This document shows, in pieces, positions 19,486-28,838 of a DNA stretch of 64,000 nt. The stretch's first letter is position 1. The number at the start of each line of letters is the position of its first letter. The position numbers were made by a program, and so were the translations under genes. Below the pieces are notes generated by a model. The model was not told the origin of the DNA, ran no database searches, and saw only the letters and a program-made list of their open reading frames with translations. This stretch comes from Acetoanaerobium sticklandii (GTDB taxonomy: Bacteria > Bacillota > Clostridia > Peptostreptococcales > Filifactoraceae). The stretch covers positions 17,501 through 81,500 of the forward strand of contig NC_014614.1 in the NCBI RefSeq assembly GCF_000196455.1, written 5' to 3'.

Positions 19486-19534
19486 AATTTTGATTAAAAG
19501 TATTTGATTATATAGAAAGGTGGAACTTCAAATT

Positions 19535-21565
19535 ATGATGAAGAATACTGAAATTGCAGGAGCTATGACAATTAAACTAGATGACTTCTTACCTGAGATG
19601 CCAAAGTTTGAGGAAGGTATCAGAAGAGCTCCAGACAGAGGATTTAGACTGACAAAAGAGCAAACAGAGGTAGCACTTAAAAATGCACTTAGATATATAC
19701 CTGAAAAATACCATGCTCAAATGATTCCTGAGTTTTTAGAAGAACTAACTACAAAAGGAAGAATCTATGGATATAGATTCAGACCAGAAGGTAGAATCTA
19801 CGGAAAATCTATCAATGATTACAAAGGAAACTGCGTAGAGGGTAAAGCTTTCCAAGTTATGATAGACAACAACCTAGACTTTGAAATCGCGCTATATCCA
19901 TATGAGTTAGTAACTTATGGAGAAACAGGAAGCGTATGCCAAAACTGGATGCAATATCAATTAATCAAAAAATACCTAGAAGTTATGACTCAAGATCAAA
20001 CTCTAGTAATAGAATCAGGACATCCGCTTGGATTATTCAAATCAAAGCCTGATGCACCTAGAGTTATCATCACAAACGCCCTTATGATAGGTATGTTTGA
20101 CAATATGAAAGACTGGGAAATAGCTGAGCAGATGGGTGTTGCAAACTATGGACAAATGACTGCTGGAGGCTGGATGTATATAGGACCTCAAGGTATAGTT
20201 CATGGAACTTACAACACACTTCTAAATGCAGGAAGATTAAAGCTAGGTCTAGGAAAAGATGCAAACCTAGAAGGAAAACTATTCATAACTTCAGGACTTG
20301 GAGGAATGAGTGGAGCTCAAGGTAAAGCATGCGAGATTGCAAAAGGTGTGGCAATAATAGCTGAGGTAGATGAGTCTCGTATAGAAACTAGACATTCTCA
20401 AGGCTGGGTAAGCAAGAAATCAGCAGATTTAAAAGAGGTATTTGCATGGGCTAAAGAAGCTCAAGAAAGCAAAACATCAATATCTATTGCTTATCATGGA
20501 AATATTGTAGATGTATTAAAATACGCTGTAGACAACAACATTCATATAGATTTACTATCTGACCAGACATCTTGCCATAACGTGTATGACGGCGGATACT
20601 GTCCAGAAGGCATTACATTTGAAGAGCGTACTAGACTATTAGCGCAGGAACCAGAAAAATTCAGAGCTATGGTAGAGTCTACACTTAAGCATCACTATGA
20701 GCTTATCAAGACGCTTACATCAAGAGGAGTATACTTCTTTGACTACGGAAATGCATTTATGAAATCAATCTATGATGCAGGAGTAAAAGAAATAGCTAAA
20801 AATGGTATAGACGAAAAAGACGGCTTTATCTGGCCATCATATGTAGAAGACATTATGGGACCACTGCTATTTGACTATGGCTACGGACCATTTAGATGGG
20901 TATGCCTTACAGGAGACCATGAAGATTTAGTAAAAACTGATAGAGCAGCTATGGACTGCATCGATCCAAATAGACGTTACCAAGACCTTGATAACTACAA
21001 CTGGATAAGAGATGCTGAAGAAAACAAGATGGTAGTAGGTACTCAGGCTAGAATTCTTTATCAAGATGCAGAAGGTCGTGTAAATATAGCTCTTAAATTT
21101 AACGATATGGTTAGAAAAGGCGAAGTAGGACCGATAATGCTAGGTAGAGACCACCACGATGTATCAGGTACAGACTCTCCATTTAGAGAAACTTCAAACA
21201 TCAAAGACGGAAGTAACGTGATGGCTGATATGGCTGTACAGTGCTATGCAGGAAACGCAGCTAGAGGAATGAGCCTTATCGCTCTTCACAACGGAGGCGG
21301 AGTTGGTATTGGTAAATCAATCAACGGAGGCTTTGGACTAGTACTAGACGGAAGCCATAGAGTTGATGAAATAATCAAATCAGCTATGCTTTGGGACGTA
21401 ATGGGTGGAGTTGCTAGACGTTCATGGGCTAGAAATGAAAACTCAATCGAAACAAGTGCAAAATTCAATGAAAACTATGCTGGCTCAGGTCATATTACAC
21501 TTCCATATGTGGCTGATGACAGCGCAGTAAAATCTGCTGTAGCAAAGATATTTGAAGGAAAATAA
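19535..21565 (+). CDS. hutU: urocanate hydratase
   Basis: Second step of histidine degradation: NAD+-dependent hydration of urocanate to imidazolonepropionate. I start at the ATG at 19535, about 11 bases after AGAAAGGTGG; this gives 676 residues. A GTG at 19520 overlaps that ribosome site and is rejected. Recognisable segments are YGETGSVCQNWMQ, the Rossmann-like LFITSGLGGMSGAQGKA (about 250-266), DQTSCHNVYDGGYCPEG (about 344-360) where the catalytic-region cysteine lies, and the C-terminal GRDHHDVSGTDSPFRE. The chain is longer than the roughly 555-residue proteobacterial enzymes and belongs to the long type common in clostridia. A terminator follows directly. Confidence 0.97.
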   Translation: MMKNTEIAGAMTIKLDDFLPEMPKFEEGIRRAPDRGFRLTKEQTEVALKNALRYIPEKYHAQMIPEFLEELTTKGRIYGYRFRPEGRIYGKSINDYKGNCVEGKAFQVMIDNNLDFEIALYPYELVTYGETGSVCQNWMQYQLIKKYLEVMTQDQTLVIESGHPLGLFKSKPDAPRVIITNALMIGMFDNMKDWEIAEQMGVANYGQMTAGGWMYIGPQGIVHGTYNTLLNAGRLKLGLGKDANLEGKLFITSGLGGMSGAQGKACEIAKGVAIIAEVDESRIETRHSQGWVSKKSADLKEVFAWAKEAQESKTSISIAYHGNIVDVLKYAVDNNIHIDLLSDQTSCHNVYDGGYCPEGITFEERTRLLAQEPEKFRAMVESTLKHHYELIKTLTSRGVYFFDYGNAFMKSIYDAGVKEIAKNGIDEKDGFIWPSYVEDIMGPLLFDYGYGPFRWVCLTGDHEDLVKTDRAAMDCIDPNRRYQDLDNYNWIRDAEENKMVVGTQARILYQDAEGRVNIALKFNDMVRKGEVGPIMLGRDHHDVSGTDSPFRETSNIKDGSNVMADMAVQCYAGNAARGMSLIALHNGGGVGIGKSINGGFGLVLDGSHRVDEIIKSAMLWDVMGGVARRSWARNENSIETSAKFNENYAGSGHITLPYVADDSAVKSAVAKIFEGK

Positions 21566-21590
21566 TAAGTATATAAACCAAATAAATATT

Positions 21591-21620
21591 CCCCTTGCCT
21601 TAATTGGCAGGGGGTTTTTT
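21591..21620 (+). terminator. terminator of hutHU
   Basis: The G/C-rich stem ccccttgcc / ggcaggggg is followed by TTTTTT, 26 bases after the hutU stop. Confidence 0.92.
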
Positions 21621-21732
21621 AATTGTAAGCTCAGACTATGAGTTTTTTTGTTATTAGAAAAATATATAAATTCAAGTAGTTTTGGGTATGAATATTAAAG
21701 TTCCATGTTAATAATAAAAAAAGAGAAAGAGG

Positions 21733-22389
21733 GTGAGCAAAATAACCTTTATAAAAAATGTTTTTAGTCTTTTTATGGAAAGAAAAGAATTTTTCCTCAC
21801 ATTATTTATACAGCATATGTATCTAACATTTTTAGCTATATTAATAATCACAGTTATAGGTATTGCGGTTGGTATTTATATGACGAGAAATAAGGTTTTA
21901 GCAGGGTTTATTATGGGAACAGTGAATATAATATACACTATTCCATCTATTGCTCTTTTTGGATTTTTGGTGGCATTAACTGGGGTAGGAAATAAAAGTG
22001 CTCTTATTGCACTTTGCATATATGGGCTTCTTCCTGTAATTAGAAACACATATGTTGGTATAAACGAGGTAGATCCTTTTTTAATCCAAGCAGCCACAGG
22101 AATGGGAAGTACGGATAGACAGCTTTTGCTAAAGGTTCAAATTCCTCTTGCTCTTCCTGTTATTTTTGCAGGGTTTAGAACTATGGTAGTAATGACTATA
22201 GCACTTGGAGCAATTGCGTCATTTATAGGAGCTGGAGGACTAGGTGTAGCAATCTGGAGAGGAATAACGACTAATTTTCCTGAAATGACTTTTGCAGGGA
22301 GTCTTTTAGTTGCAGGCTTAGCATTTGTGGTTGATTTTATATTAGGATTGATTGAAAGGCTCATGAAAAATCAATATGTGAGCACCTAA
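21733..22389 (+). CDS. OpuC/ProU-type ABC transporter permease
   Basis: A 218-residue inner-membrane permease of the glycine betaine/carnitine/choline (QAT) family with five to six hydrophobic segments. The EAA-type cytoplasmic loop IQAATGMGSTDRQLLLKVQIPLA lies about residues 116-138, and the IASFIGAGGLGVAIWRG stretch near 163 is typical of the family. The start is GTG; the purine-rich AGAGGG sits almost on it, so the start is uncertain, and ATG 21775 lacks a ribosome site. It is the first gene of a permease-binding protein-ATPase operon. Only one permease gene is present, so the translocator is probably a homodimer. Its position right after hutHU raises the possibility of a histidine-related substrate. 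Confidence 0.92.
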   Translation: MSKITFIKNVFSLFMERKEFFLTLFIQHMYLTFLAILIITVIGIAVGIYMTRNKVLAGFIMGTVNIIYTIPSIALFGFLVALTGVGNKSALIALCIYGLLPVIRNTYVGINEVDPFLIQAATGMGSTDRQLLLKVQIPLALPVIFAGFRTMVVMTIALGAIASFIGAGGLGVAIWRGITTNFPEMTFAGSLLVAGLAFVVDFILGLIERLMKNQYVST

Positions 22390-22399
22390 GGAGGATAAA

Positions 22400-23287
22400 A
22401 TGAAAAGAATACTAGCAGGACTGATATTAACAGCAATACTTTTGACGCTTACAGCTTGCTCTAGTCAAGAACCAAAAACTGTAGTAATTGCATCAAAGCC
22501 TCATTCTGAGCAGTATATTTTGGCTGAGATGCTATCTCTTCTTATAGAGAATCATACTGACATAAAAGTGGAGAAAAAGCTTGGAATAGGTGGAGGAACA
22601 TCTAATATACATCCAGCTATGTTAAGTGGTGATTTTGACATATATCCTGAGTACACTGGAACAGGATTATTGTTTGTACTAAAAGAGGATCTTATAACAG
22701 ATTCAGATGAGCTTTATAAAAGAGTACAAGATAGATATCTAGAGGAATACAATATTAAGTGGCTAGGCTTATATGGATTTAATAACACCTATGCCCTTGC
22801 TGTAAAGGAATCTACAGCTCAGACTTATAATTTAGAAACCTATGATGATTTAGCTTTAGCTAGCAAGGATTTAGTGTTTGGAGCAGAACATGATTTCTTT
22901 GAAAGAGACGATGGATATGAAGCTCTAAAGGATGTTTATGGATTTGAGTTCAAGGATACTAAGGAAATGGATATTGGACTTAAGTACGAAGCTATAGGCT
23001 CTGATGAAGTAGATGTAATAAATGCGTTTTCAACTGACGGACTAATCAAGCAATATAATTTAAAGGTGCTAGAAGATAATAAAAATTTCTTCCCAGCCTA
23101 TCAGGCAGCTACTCTTATAAGAAAAGAAACCCTAGACAAATATCCTGAACTTGAAGCGGTTCTTGGAAAGCTAACAGGGCAGATATCAGATGATGAAATG
23201 ATACAGATGAATTATCAAGTTGAAAAAGAAAATATGGATCCAAGAGATGTGGCAGAGCAGTTTTTAAAAGCAAAGGGACTGATATAA
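22400..23287 (+). CDS. OpuC/ProX-type substrate-binding lipoprotein
   Basis: A 295-residue extracytoplasmic binding protein of the ProX/OpuCC group. It has a lipoprotein signal peptide with lipobox LTLTACS (Cys about residue 20), then a periplasmic-binding fold starting VVIASKPHSEQYILAEML. The family motif DIYPEYTGTGLL is near residue 76. The betaine-family ligand pocket normally uses aromatic residues; Tyr79 and Tyr82 are conserved here, but full pocket composition cannot be judged by eye. The ATG is preceded by AAGGAGG. It sits 10 bases after the permease and overlaps the ATPase start by one base (TAATG), showing tight coupling. The ligand could be an osmoprotectant or, from context, histidine. 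Confidence 0.92.
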   Translation: MKRILAGLILTAILLTLTACSSQEPKTVVIASKPHSEQYILAEMLSLLIENHTDIKVEKKLGIGGGTSNIHPAMLSGDFDIYPEYTGTGLLFVLKEDLITDSDELYKRVQDRYLEEYNIKWLGLYGFNNTYALAVKESTAQTYNLETYDDLALASKDLVFGAEHDFFERDDGYEALKDVYGFEFKDTKEMDIGLKYEAIGSDEVDVINAFSTDGLIKQYNLKVLEDNKNFFPAYQAATLIRKETLDKYPELEAVLGKLTGQISDDEMIQMNYQVEKENMDPRDVAEQFLKAKGLI

Positions 23288-24243
23288 TGGCAATAATTGA
23301 ATTTAATGATGTAAGCAAAGCCTATAGTGAAAATGTAGTATTAGACAAATTTTCATTAGCTATAGAGCAAGGTGAGTTTTTGGTATTACTAGGTCCTTCG
23401 GGCTGTGGAAAAACGACTATATTAAAAATGATAAACGGACTACTCATACCTGATTCAGGAGAAATAAAAGTAAAGGGTAAGCTAATAGATGAGTATGATT
23501 TAATTGAATTAAGACGAGGTATAGGTTACGTTATCCAGCAAATCGGACTGCTTCCACACTTGACAGTCGAAGACAATATTTGTTTTGTACTAGATTTATT
23601 AAAAAAGCCAGAGCCTGAGAAAAAATCAGTAGCAAAGGAGCTTATAAAACTAGTAGGTATGGATGAAGGCATGCTTAGAAGATATCCTAAAGAGCTAAGC
23701 GGAGGACAACAGCAAAGAGTAGGGGTTGCTAGAGCCTTAGCGGCAAATCCAGAAATTATTCTAATGGATGAACCATTTGGGGCAGTGGATGAAATAACAA
23801 GGAGAAATCTTCAAGATGAACTAATCAAAATCCATAGCAAGCTTAAAAAAACAATAATCTTTGTCACTCATGATATAGAAGAGGCTATAAAATTAGGTAC
23901 AAGAATAGTGCTTCTAAACGACGGTGTGATAGAGAGAAATGAGAAAAAGAGAGATTTTGTATTATTAGATGACAGAAGCGAATATGCCAAAAAATTCTTT
24001 GAATCAAAGGATTTTATGGCTTATCTTAATACAATAAAAATCAAAGATTTAGTAATAAAACAGTCAGATATAAGCTTTGACCTTTATGACAGCAGAAGCT
24101 TAGTAAAATATGATTCTACTGTACTTCAAGGGATTCAAAAAAGCATAGAAGTTGGAAAAGAGACTATTTTAACAGTCGATGAAGAAAATAATCCATATGG
24201 ATGGTTTTCTTTAACAGAAATATATAAAAAACTGAATAGTTAA
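23287..24243 (+). CDS. OpuCA/ProV-type ABC transporter ATP-binding protein
   Basis: A 318-residue cytosolic ATPase of the QAT family. It has Walker A LLGPSGCGKTTI (about 33-44), Q-loop VIQQIGLL, signature LSGGQQQRVGVA (about 137-148), Walker B IILMDEPFGAVD and the switch histidine in FVTHDIEEA. Residues about 240-318 hold at most one degenerate CBS-like unit (ILTVDEENNPYGWFSLTEI). The second system at 35914 instead has two clear CBS repeats. CBS pairs sense ionic strength in osmoregulated OpuA-type transporters, so their loss here suggests a transporter not gated by osmotic stress. The start overlaps the binding-protein stop. The gene ends the operon. Confidence 0.93.
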   Translation: MAIIEFNDVSKAYSENVVLDKFSLAIEQGEFLVLLGPSGCGKTTILKMINGLLIPDSGEIKVKGKLIDEYDLIELRRGIGYVIQQIGLLPHLTVEDNICFVLDLLKKPEPEKKSVAKELIKLVGMDEGMLRRYPKELSGGQQQRVGVARALAANPEIILMDEPFGAVDEITRRNLQDELIKIHSKLKKTIIFVTHDIEEAIKLGTRIVLLNDGVIERNEKKRDFVLLDDRSEYAKKFFESKDFMAYLNTIKIKDLVIKQSDISFDLYDSRSLVKYDSTVLQGIQKSIEVGKETILTVDEENNPYGWFSLTEIYKKLNS

Positions 24244-24265
24244 ATTATATTTAACCTTTTAATTG

Positions 24266-24294
24266 TTGAGATTTCAAGGAAAGAACATTATAAT
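24266..24294 (+). promoter_or_regulatory. promoter of the chemoreceptor gene at 24362
   Basis: TTGAGA and TATAAT are separated by 17 bases, 68 bases before the gene. It resembles a sigma-A promoter rather than a flagellar sigma-D one. Confidence 0.65.
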
Positions 24295-24361
24295 ATAAAT
24301 TATATCTTGTTTAATATTAATTTAGTTAGGTCAAATCTATTAAAATTTAGGGGTGAGGTCT

Positions 24362-26443
24362 ATGGGCAAAAATGTTCAACAAAGTATTCAAACAAAGTCT
24401 GGACTTGCAAAGCAAATCCTAGTGACTTTATTGCCACCTATTTTAATTGTTATGGTGGTGCTTTCAAGCATTGGATACATGTATTCAAAGATGATGATAG
24501 AAGAAGAAATATCCTATCAGATGGAGTATAAGCTAGAGCATACTATAGCTGAGATAAATCAGTCGCTTATAGCACACAAACGACTAGGGGAAGCTTTAGG
24601 AAAAACAGTAGCATCAAATCCTAATGCACTGACTCAGCCAGAATATGAAGCACTACTAGAGAGTTATTTGGAGGTAAATGCCGACACCTTTGGAATAGGA
24701 GTCTGGTTTGAGCCAAATATTTATAATAATATGCCAGCTTACTCTCCTTATGCATACAAAGATGGAGCAGGAGTAGTGATAGACAATAGCTACTGGACAG
24801 AAGGAGTAGATATCTGGAATGAGTCATGGTATAGGATAGGTGCAGATTCAAGTGGAGAAGGAGCTTGGTCAGAGCCATACTACGACCCTGGAACAGATGT
24901 GACTATGATTACTTTTTCATATCCTATAGTAAGGGATTCTGCAGTTATAGGTGTTATTACAGCAGATATAGACCTTACAAGTATTCAAAAGATGGTGGCT
25001 GATGTCGAGCTTGCTAAAGGTGGAAGTGCCTTGCTTATAAGTAAGGAAGGCTTATATATGGCAGGTATTAATAAAGATGCTATCATGAAAAACAACATAG
25101 TAGAAGATGAAACTACTTTATTTCACAGCGTATCAGGGGATATATTATCTGGAAAGCCTGGAAATACTAGTATAGAGGCAAATGGTGGAAAAAACCTTAT
25201 CTATTATGATATGGCAAAGGAAACTAATTGGGCAGTAGTTATAGAAATTCCTGAAAAGCAGCTTTTTGAAGGGCTGAATAAGCTACTTGGAATATTTGCA
25301 GCTACATGCATAGGCTCTATTATTATACTAGCGATTATAATAGCTTACTTTGCATCCAATCTATCTAAGAGATCTAAGCGTATCAGTAAAGTTGCTGAGC
25401 ATATTTCTGATGGATATTTAGCTGAAGAGATAGATGCCAAGGACGTGAATAAAAACGATGAACTTGGAGATATTGCTAGAGGATTTTCTAATATGCAGCA
25501 AAAGCTTCAAAGTATAATTGGCGGATTTAAAGAGGATTCTGTAAAAATAGACGAAAGCTCTAAACTGTTATCTTCATTTTCTCAAGATATGAGTACTACA
25601 GCTGAAAGCGTTGCTATGGCAATAAGTGATGTGGCAGCTGGCTCAGCTGACCAGTTCGAAAAGCTTAAGCTAATTTCAGAAACCATGTACGGCTTTGCAG
25701 AGGATATAGAGCAGATGTCAAAAGAAGTAAAAGGCATAGAAGAATCTTCAAGTAATATAAAAACCTTGGCAGATTCAAGCTCTACAGAAATGAATATGGT
25801 TACAGAATCCTTTGATGGACTTTACAATAACTTTAGTTCTCTTATAGAAAAGGTTAAGCTAGTAGGAGATAACGTAAGCAAGGTAAATGAAATTACAGAG
25901 CTCATAAACGAAATATCAGACCAGACAAACCTTCTAGCACTAAATGCAGCCATAGAAGCTGCAAGAGCTGGAGAAGCAGGAAGAGGCTTTGCAGTAGTAG
26001 CTGATGAAATCAGAAAGCTAGCAGAAAAAAGCAGGGAATCTTCTGAAGAAATAAATTCAATCATAAGCTCAGTAGCAGTAGAAACAGATGGAATGATTAA
26101 CTCTACTAAAGCCGTAAGTGAAGAAATAAATGAACAAAAATCCAATATTCAAAAAGCCATAGAATCCTTTGAGAATATAAAGGATTCAGTAGATGAGATT
26201 AAGCCAAAGATAGACAAGGCATACGAAGAATCTCAGAGAATTATAGAGAAAAAAGATGATATCCTAGTAAACATCAATCTAGTAAGCGAGATATCTGAAA
26301 ACTCAGCAGCAACAGCTCAGGAAATAGCTGCATCAGCCGAGGAGATGAGTGCATCAGTTGAAGAGGTAACCTCATCAGCAATTACACTTAACTCCATGAC
26401 AGAGGAAATGAAAGAAAGAGTTGAGTTTTTTAAGATGGACTAA
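24362..26443 (+). CDS. methyl-accepting chemotaxis protein (dCache sensor)
   Basis: A 693-residue transmembrane chemoreceptor that passes ligand binding to CheA/CheW. The start at ATG 24362 is chosen because AGGGGTGAGG precedes it; GTG 24353 lies inside that site. Order: short cytoplasmic tail, TM1 (about 20-42), extracytoplasmic double-Cache-type domain (about 45-295) with the typical GVWFEPN and WYRIGADS...WSEPYYDPG segments, TM2 (about 305-327), HAMP (about 330-385), and the signalling domain with the tip DQTNLLALNAAIEAARAGE (about 515-533). Cache domains with this pattern often bind amino acids, but ligand is not deducible. It is convergent with a second receptor. Confidence 0.95.
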   Translation: MGKNVQQSIQTKSGLAKQILVTLLPPILIVMVVLSSIGYMYSKMMIEEEISYQMEYKLEHTIAEINQSLIAHKRLGEALGKTVASNPNALTQPEYEALLESYLEVNADTFGIGVWFEPNIYNNMPAYSPYAYKDGAGVVIDNSYWTEGVDIWNESWYRIGADSSGEGAWSEPYYDPGTDVTMITFSYPIVRDSAVIGVITADIDLTSIQKMVADVELAKGGSALLISKEGLYMAGINKDAIMKNNIVEDETTLFHSVSGDILSGKPGNTSIEANGGKNLIYYDMAKETNWAVVIEIPEKQLFEGLNKLLGIFAATCIGSIIILAIIIAYFASNLSKRSKRISKVAEHISDGYLAEEIDAKDVNKNDELGDIARGFSNMQQKLQSIIGGFKEDSVKIDESSKLLSSFSQDMSTTAESVAMAISDVAAGSADQFEKLKLISETMYGFAEDIEQMSKEVKGIEESSSNIKTLADSSSTEMNMVTESFDGLYNNFSSLIEKVKLVGDNVSKVNEITELINEISDQTNLLALNAAIEAARAGEAGRGFAVVADEIRKLAEKSRESSEEINSIISSVAVETDGMINSTKAVSEEINEQKSNIQKAIESFENIKDSVDEIKPKIDKAYEESQRIIEKKDDILVNINLVSEISENSAATAQEIAASAEEMSASVEEVTSSAITLNSMTEEMKERVEFFKMD

Positions 26444-26481
26444 AAATTTAGACCTATGATTTTAAAAATTAATATATAGAT

Positions 26482-26518
26482 TAAAAATAAGCTGGGCATA
26501 TGCACCAGCTTATTTTTA
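26482..26518. terminator. bidirectional terminator between the two chemoreceptor genes
   Basis: The perfect stem aaaaataagctgg / ccagcttattttt has a short loop and T-runs in both directions, in the 90-base gap between convergent genes. Confidence 0.92.
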
Positions 26519-26533
26519 ATTAAGGGAGTTTAT

Positions 26534-28582
26534 TTATATTTTGAATTTTTCTATATGCACGTCTAAATCTCTTGCAAGCTCATATAACTCATTAGCTTGG
26601 TTTTTTACATTCTGGATATCATTTAATTGATTCATAATACTAGCATTTACTTCTTGGGTAGCTGCTGAGGACTGCTCCGATACAGCTGAAATATTTTGGA
26701 TATTAGTTGTTAGTAAAATACTGTTATTTGTCATAATTTCGATACTATCGTTCATTCCAGACAATTTATCAACTATATTATCAATAGCTGAATTTAATTT
26801 ATCAAAGCTAGTTTCTGTTAGTGAAACAGCAGAGCTTTGCTTTTGTAAATCTTCCTTTATATTATCCATATTGCCAGATGCGACCTTAGTGGTATCAACA
26901 ATTGTTGTTATTATTTCGCGGATGTTTTCTGCTGAATTACCTGATTGCTCGGCTAGCTTTCTTACCTCTTCAGCTACTACAGCAAATCCTCTTCCTGACT
27001 CACCAGCTCTTGCAGCTTCTATAGCCGCGTTTAAAGCCAATAAGTTAGTTTGTGAAGATATATCCAAAATAGTACTTAGTATCTGCTCGATATTTTTAGT
27101 TTCTTTAACCAAGGTGTTTATACTATCCTCGATGTAAGACATACCTGATATAGTGTTTTCGTTTTTAGATTTTAGTTCTAGTACAGCATTTTTTGCTTCT
27201 ATATTACTAGTTTCCATAGTTTCGCTTTCTTGAGCTATTTTATTGCTGTAATCTTTTACTTTAGAGAGATTTTCATTGAACTCTACAGATATTTGAGAAG
27301 CTTTTTCAGTTTCTTCAGCTTGATTTTGTATTCCGAGGGATAGTTCATCCATAACCTTAGCGATTTCTTCAGAAATAGAGCTTACATCGTTGGCTTTTGT
27401 AGTCAAGTCTTCAGAAACGTTAACGACATTGTTAGAAGATAGCTTTACAGTATAAACTAGATTTTTTACGCTAGCTAGCATATTGGTAAACCTTGTTCCT
27501 AGTTCTCCTAGCTCATCCTTGCTCTTTATATGAGCTACTGCAGTAAGGTCTCCTTGCTCTCCTTTTTCCATTGATTCCTTTAATGTTTTTATAGGGTTAG
27601 TTAGACTTTTAGATACATAGATACCTATAATAAGGGCAACTATAATAAATGCAGCAAACAAGCCGATAAGAGTCATCATCATGGACATAATCTCTGAATA
27701 CACTTCTTTTTTATCAATCATTCCGATTAGTACCCAGCCTGTTTTATCATTGCGAAGTGAATAAATAAATTTATCTGTTCCAAATACATTGGCTTCAAAT
27801 GAGCTAGTTTCTTTGTCTATTAATTCACCTACCCAGTCTGCTTCCTCAGGATTAGTGAATGCATTTTCTACGACTTGGTCTTTAGTGTCCTCATCGGTAT
27901 CAATTCTATTGGGATTTAAATTTTTTCCTAGTAAATCTTCTCTTTTAGAAGCTAGTATCATACCTGTTTTGTCTAGAAGAATTACTTCTCCTGTTTTTTC
28001 TATATTAGTATCACTAAATAAGCTAGATAGATTTGAAATATCTATGTCTATACCTGCAACGCCTATCTGATTTGAAGCTTCATCTTTAATTTCTTTAGTA
28101 GCAGTAACTACAGTATTGCCAGTAGCCACATCTGTATAGGCATCTTGCCATAAAATAGCACCACTATTGGTTAATGATTCTTTATACCAAGACTTTCCAG
28201 TAGGGTCATAACCCTCAGGAAGCTCAGTTTCTGGATATATATACATATTTTTGTTCTTAGTAGCTATATATACATTTAAGATTTCATTGTTTGCATTAAT
28301 GAAACCATTTAATTCTTTTTTTACAATATCTGCCTCTATCACTGCAGATGATTTTGCTATAGAATTCTCTGTTAATTGCGATAGTATAGCTTCGTAACCA
28401 CTATAATTTTCATCGATGATAGAACTTATATTGCCTACTGTAGTGTTAAGCTGCTCAGTATAAGAATTACTAAGCGTCTTATACAGGATCATATTTGAAA
28501 CAAAGCCTGTTGTAAGCATAGGAATAAGTATGATTAATGAAAATATAAAAACTAGCTTTTTCTTTATTGAGCTAAAACCCAT
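26534..28582 (-). CDS. methyl-accepting chemotaxis protein (dCache sensor)
   Basis: A 682-residue chemoreceptor. TM1 is about residues 9-31 (LVFIFSLIILIPMLTTGFV). The Cache-type sensor covers about 35-275 and contains GKSWYKESLTNSGAILWQDAY and GVAGIDIDIS, both typical of dCache_1. TM2 is about 282-305, HAMP about 306-360, and the coiled-coil signalling domain has the tip DISSQTNLLALNAAIEAAR (about 505-523). The ATG is preceded by AGGGGG at a normal distance. It shares architecture but little sensor sequence with the receptor at 24362, so the two probably recognise different ligands. No adjacent che genes are present. Confidence 0.95.
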   Translation of the reverse strand: MGFSSIKKKLVFIFSLIILIPMLTTGFVSNMILYKTLSNSYTEQLNTTVGNISSIIDENYSGYEAILSQLTENSIAKSSAVIEADIVKKELNGFINANNEILNVYIATKNKNMYIYPETELPEGYDPTGKSWYKESLTNSGAILWQDAYTDVATGNTVVTATKEIKDEASNQIGVAGIDIDISNLSSLFSDTNIEKTGEVILLDKTGMILASKREDLLGKNLNPNRIDTDEDTKDQVVENAFTNPEEADWVGELIDKETSSFEANVFGTDKFIYSLRNDKTGWVLIGMIDKKEVYSEIMSMMMTLIGLFAAFIIVALIIGIYVSKSLTNPIKTLKESMEKGEQGDLTAVAHIKSKDELGELGTRFTNMLASVKNLVYTVKLSSNNVVNVSEDLTTKANDVSSISEEIAKVMDELSLGIQNQAEETEKASQISVEFNENLSKVKDYSNKIAQESETMETSNIEAKNAVLELKSKNENTISGMSYIEDSINTLVKETKNIEQILSTILDISSQTNLLALNAAIEAARAGESGRGFAVVAEEVRKLAEQSGNSAENIREIITTIVDTTKVASGNMDNIKEDLQKQSSAVSLTETSFDKLNSAIDNIVDKLSGMNDSIEIMTNNSILLTTNIQNISAVSEQSSAATQEVNASIMNQLNDIQNVKNQANELYELARDLDVHIEKFKI

Positions 28583-28838
28583 TTTGATGCCCCCTAATTA
28601 ATGAATTGTTTATAAATACCTTATATATCTTATTATATATAAAAAAAATTATATATAGTTCTTAAGATATAATTTATGAACTTTAAACTTTGGAATTATA
28701 AAAAAGAGTTATGGATTATGTCAGCTTTTATAAATTTATGATAAAGTATATATAGAAATTTATTAAAATGTAAATCCATAAGCATATAAAGCTATAAGTA
28801 TATAAATTACTAAGAGAAAAGAGGTGAGGGTTGCCATT

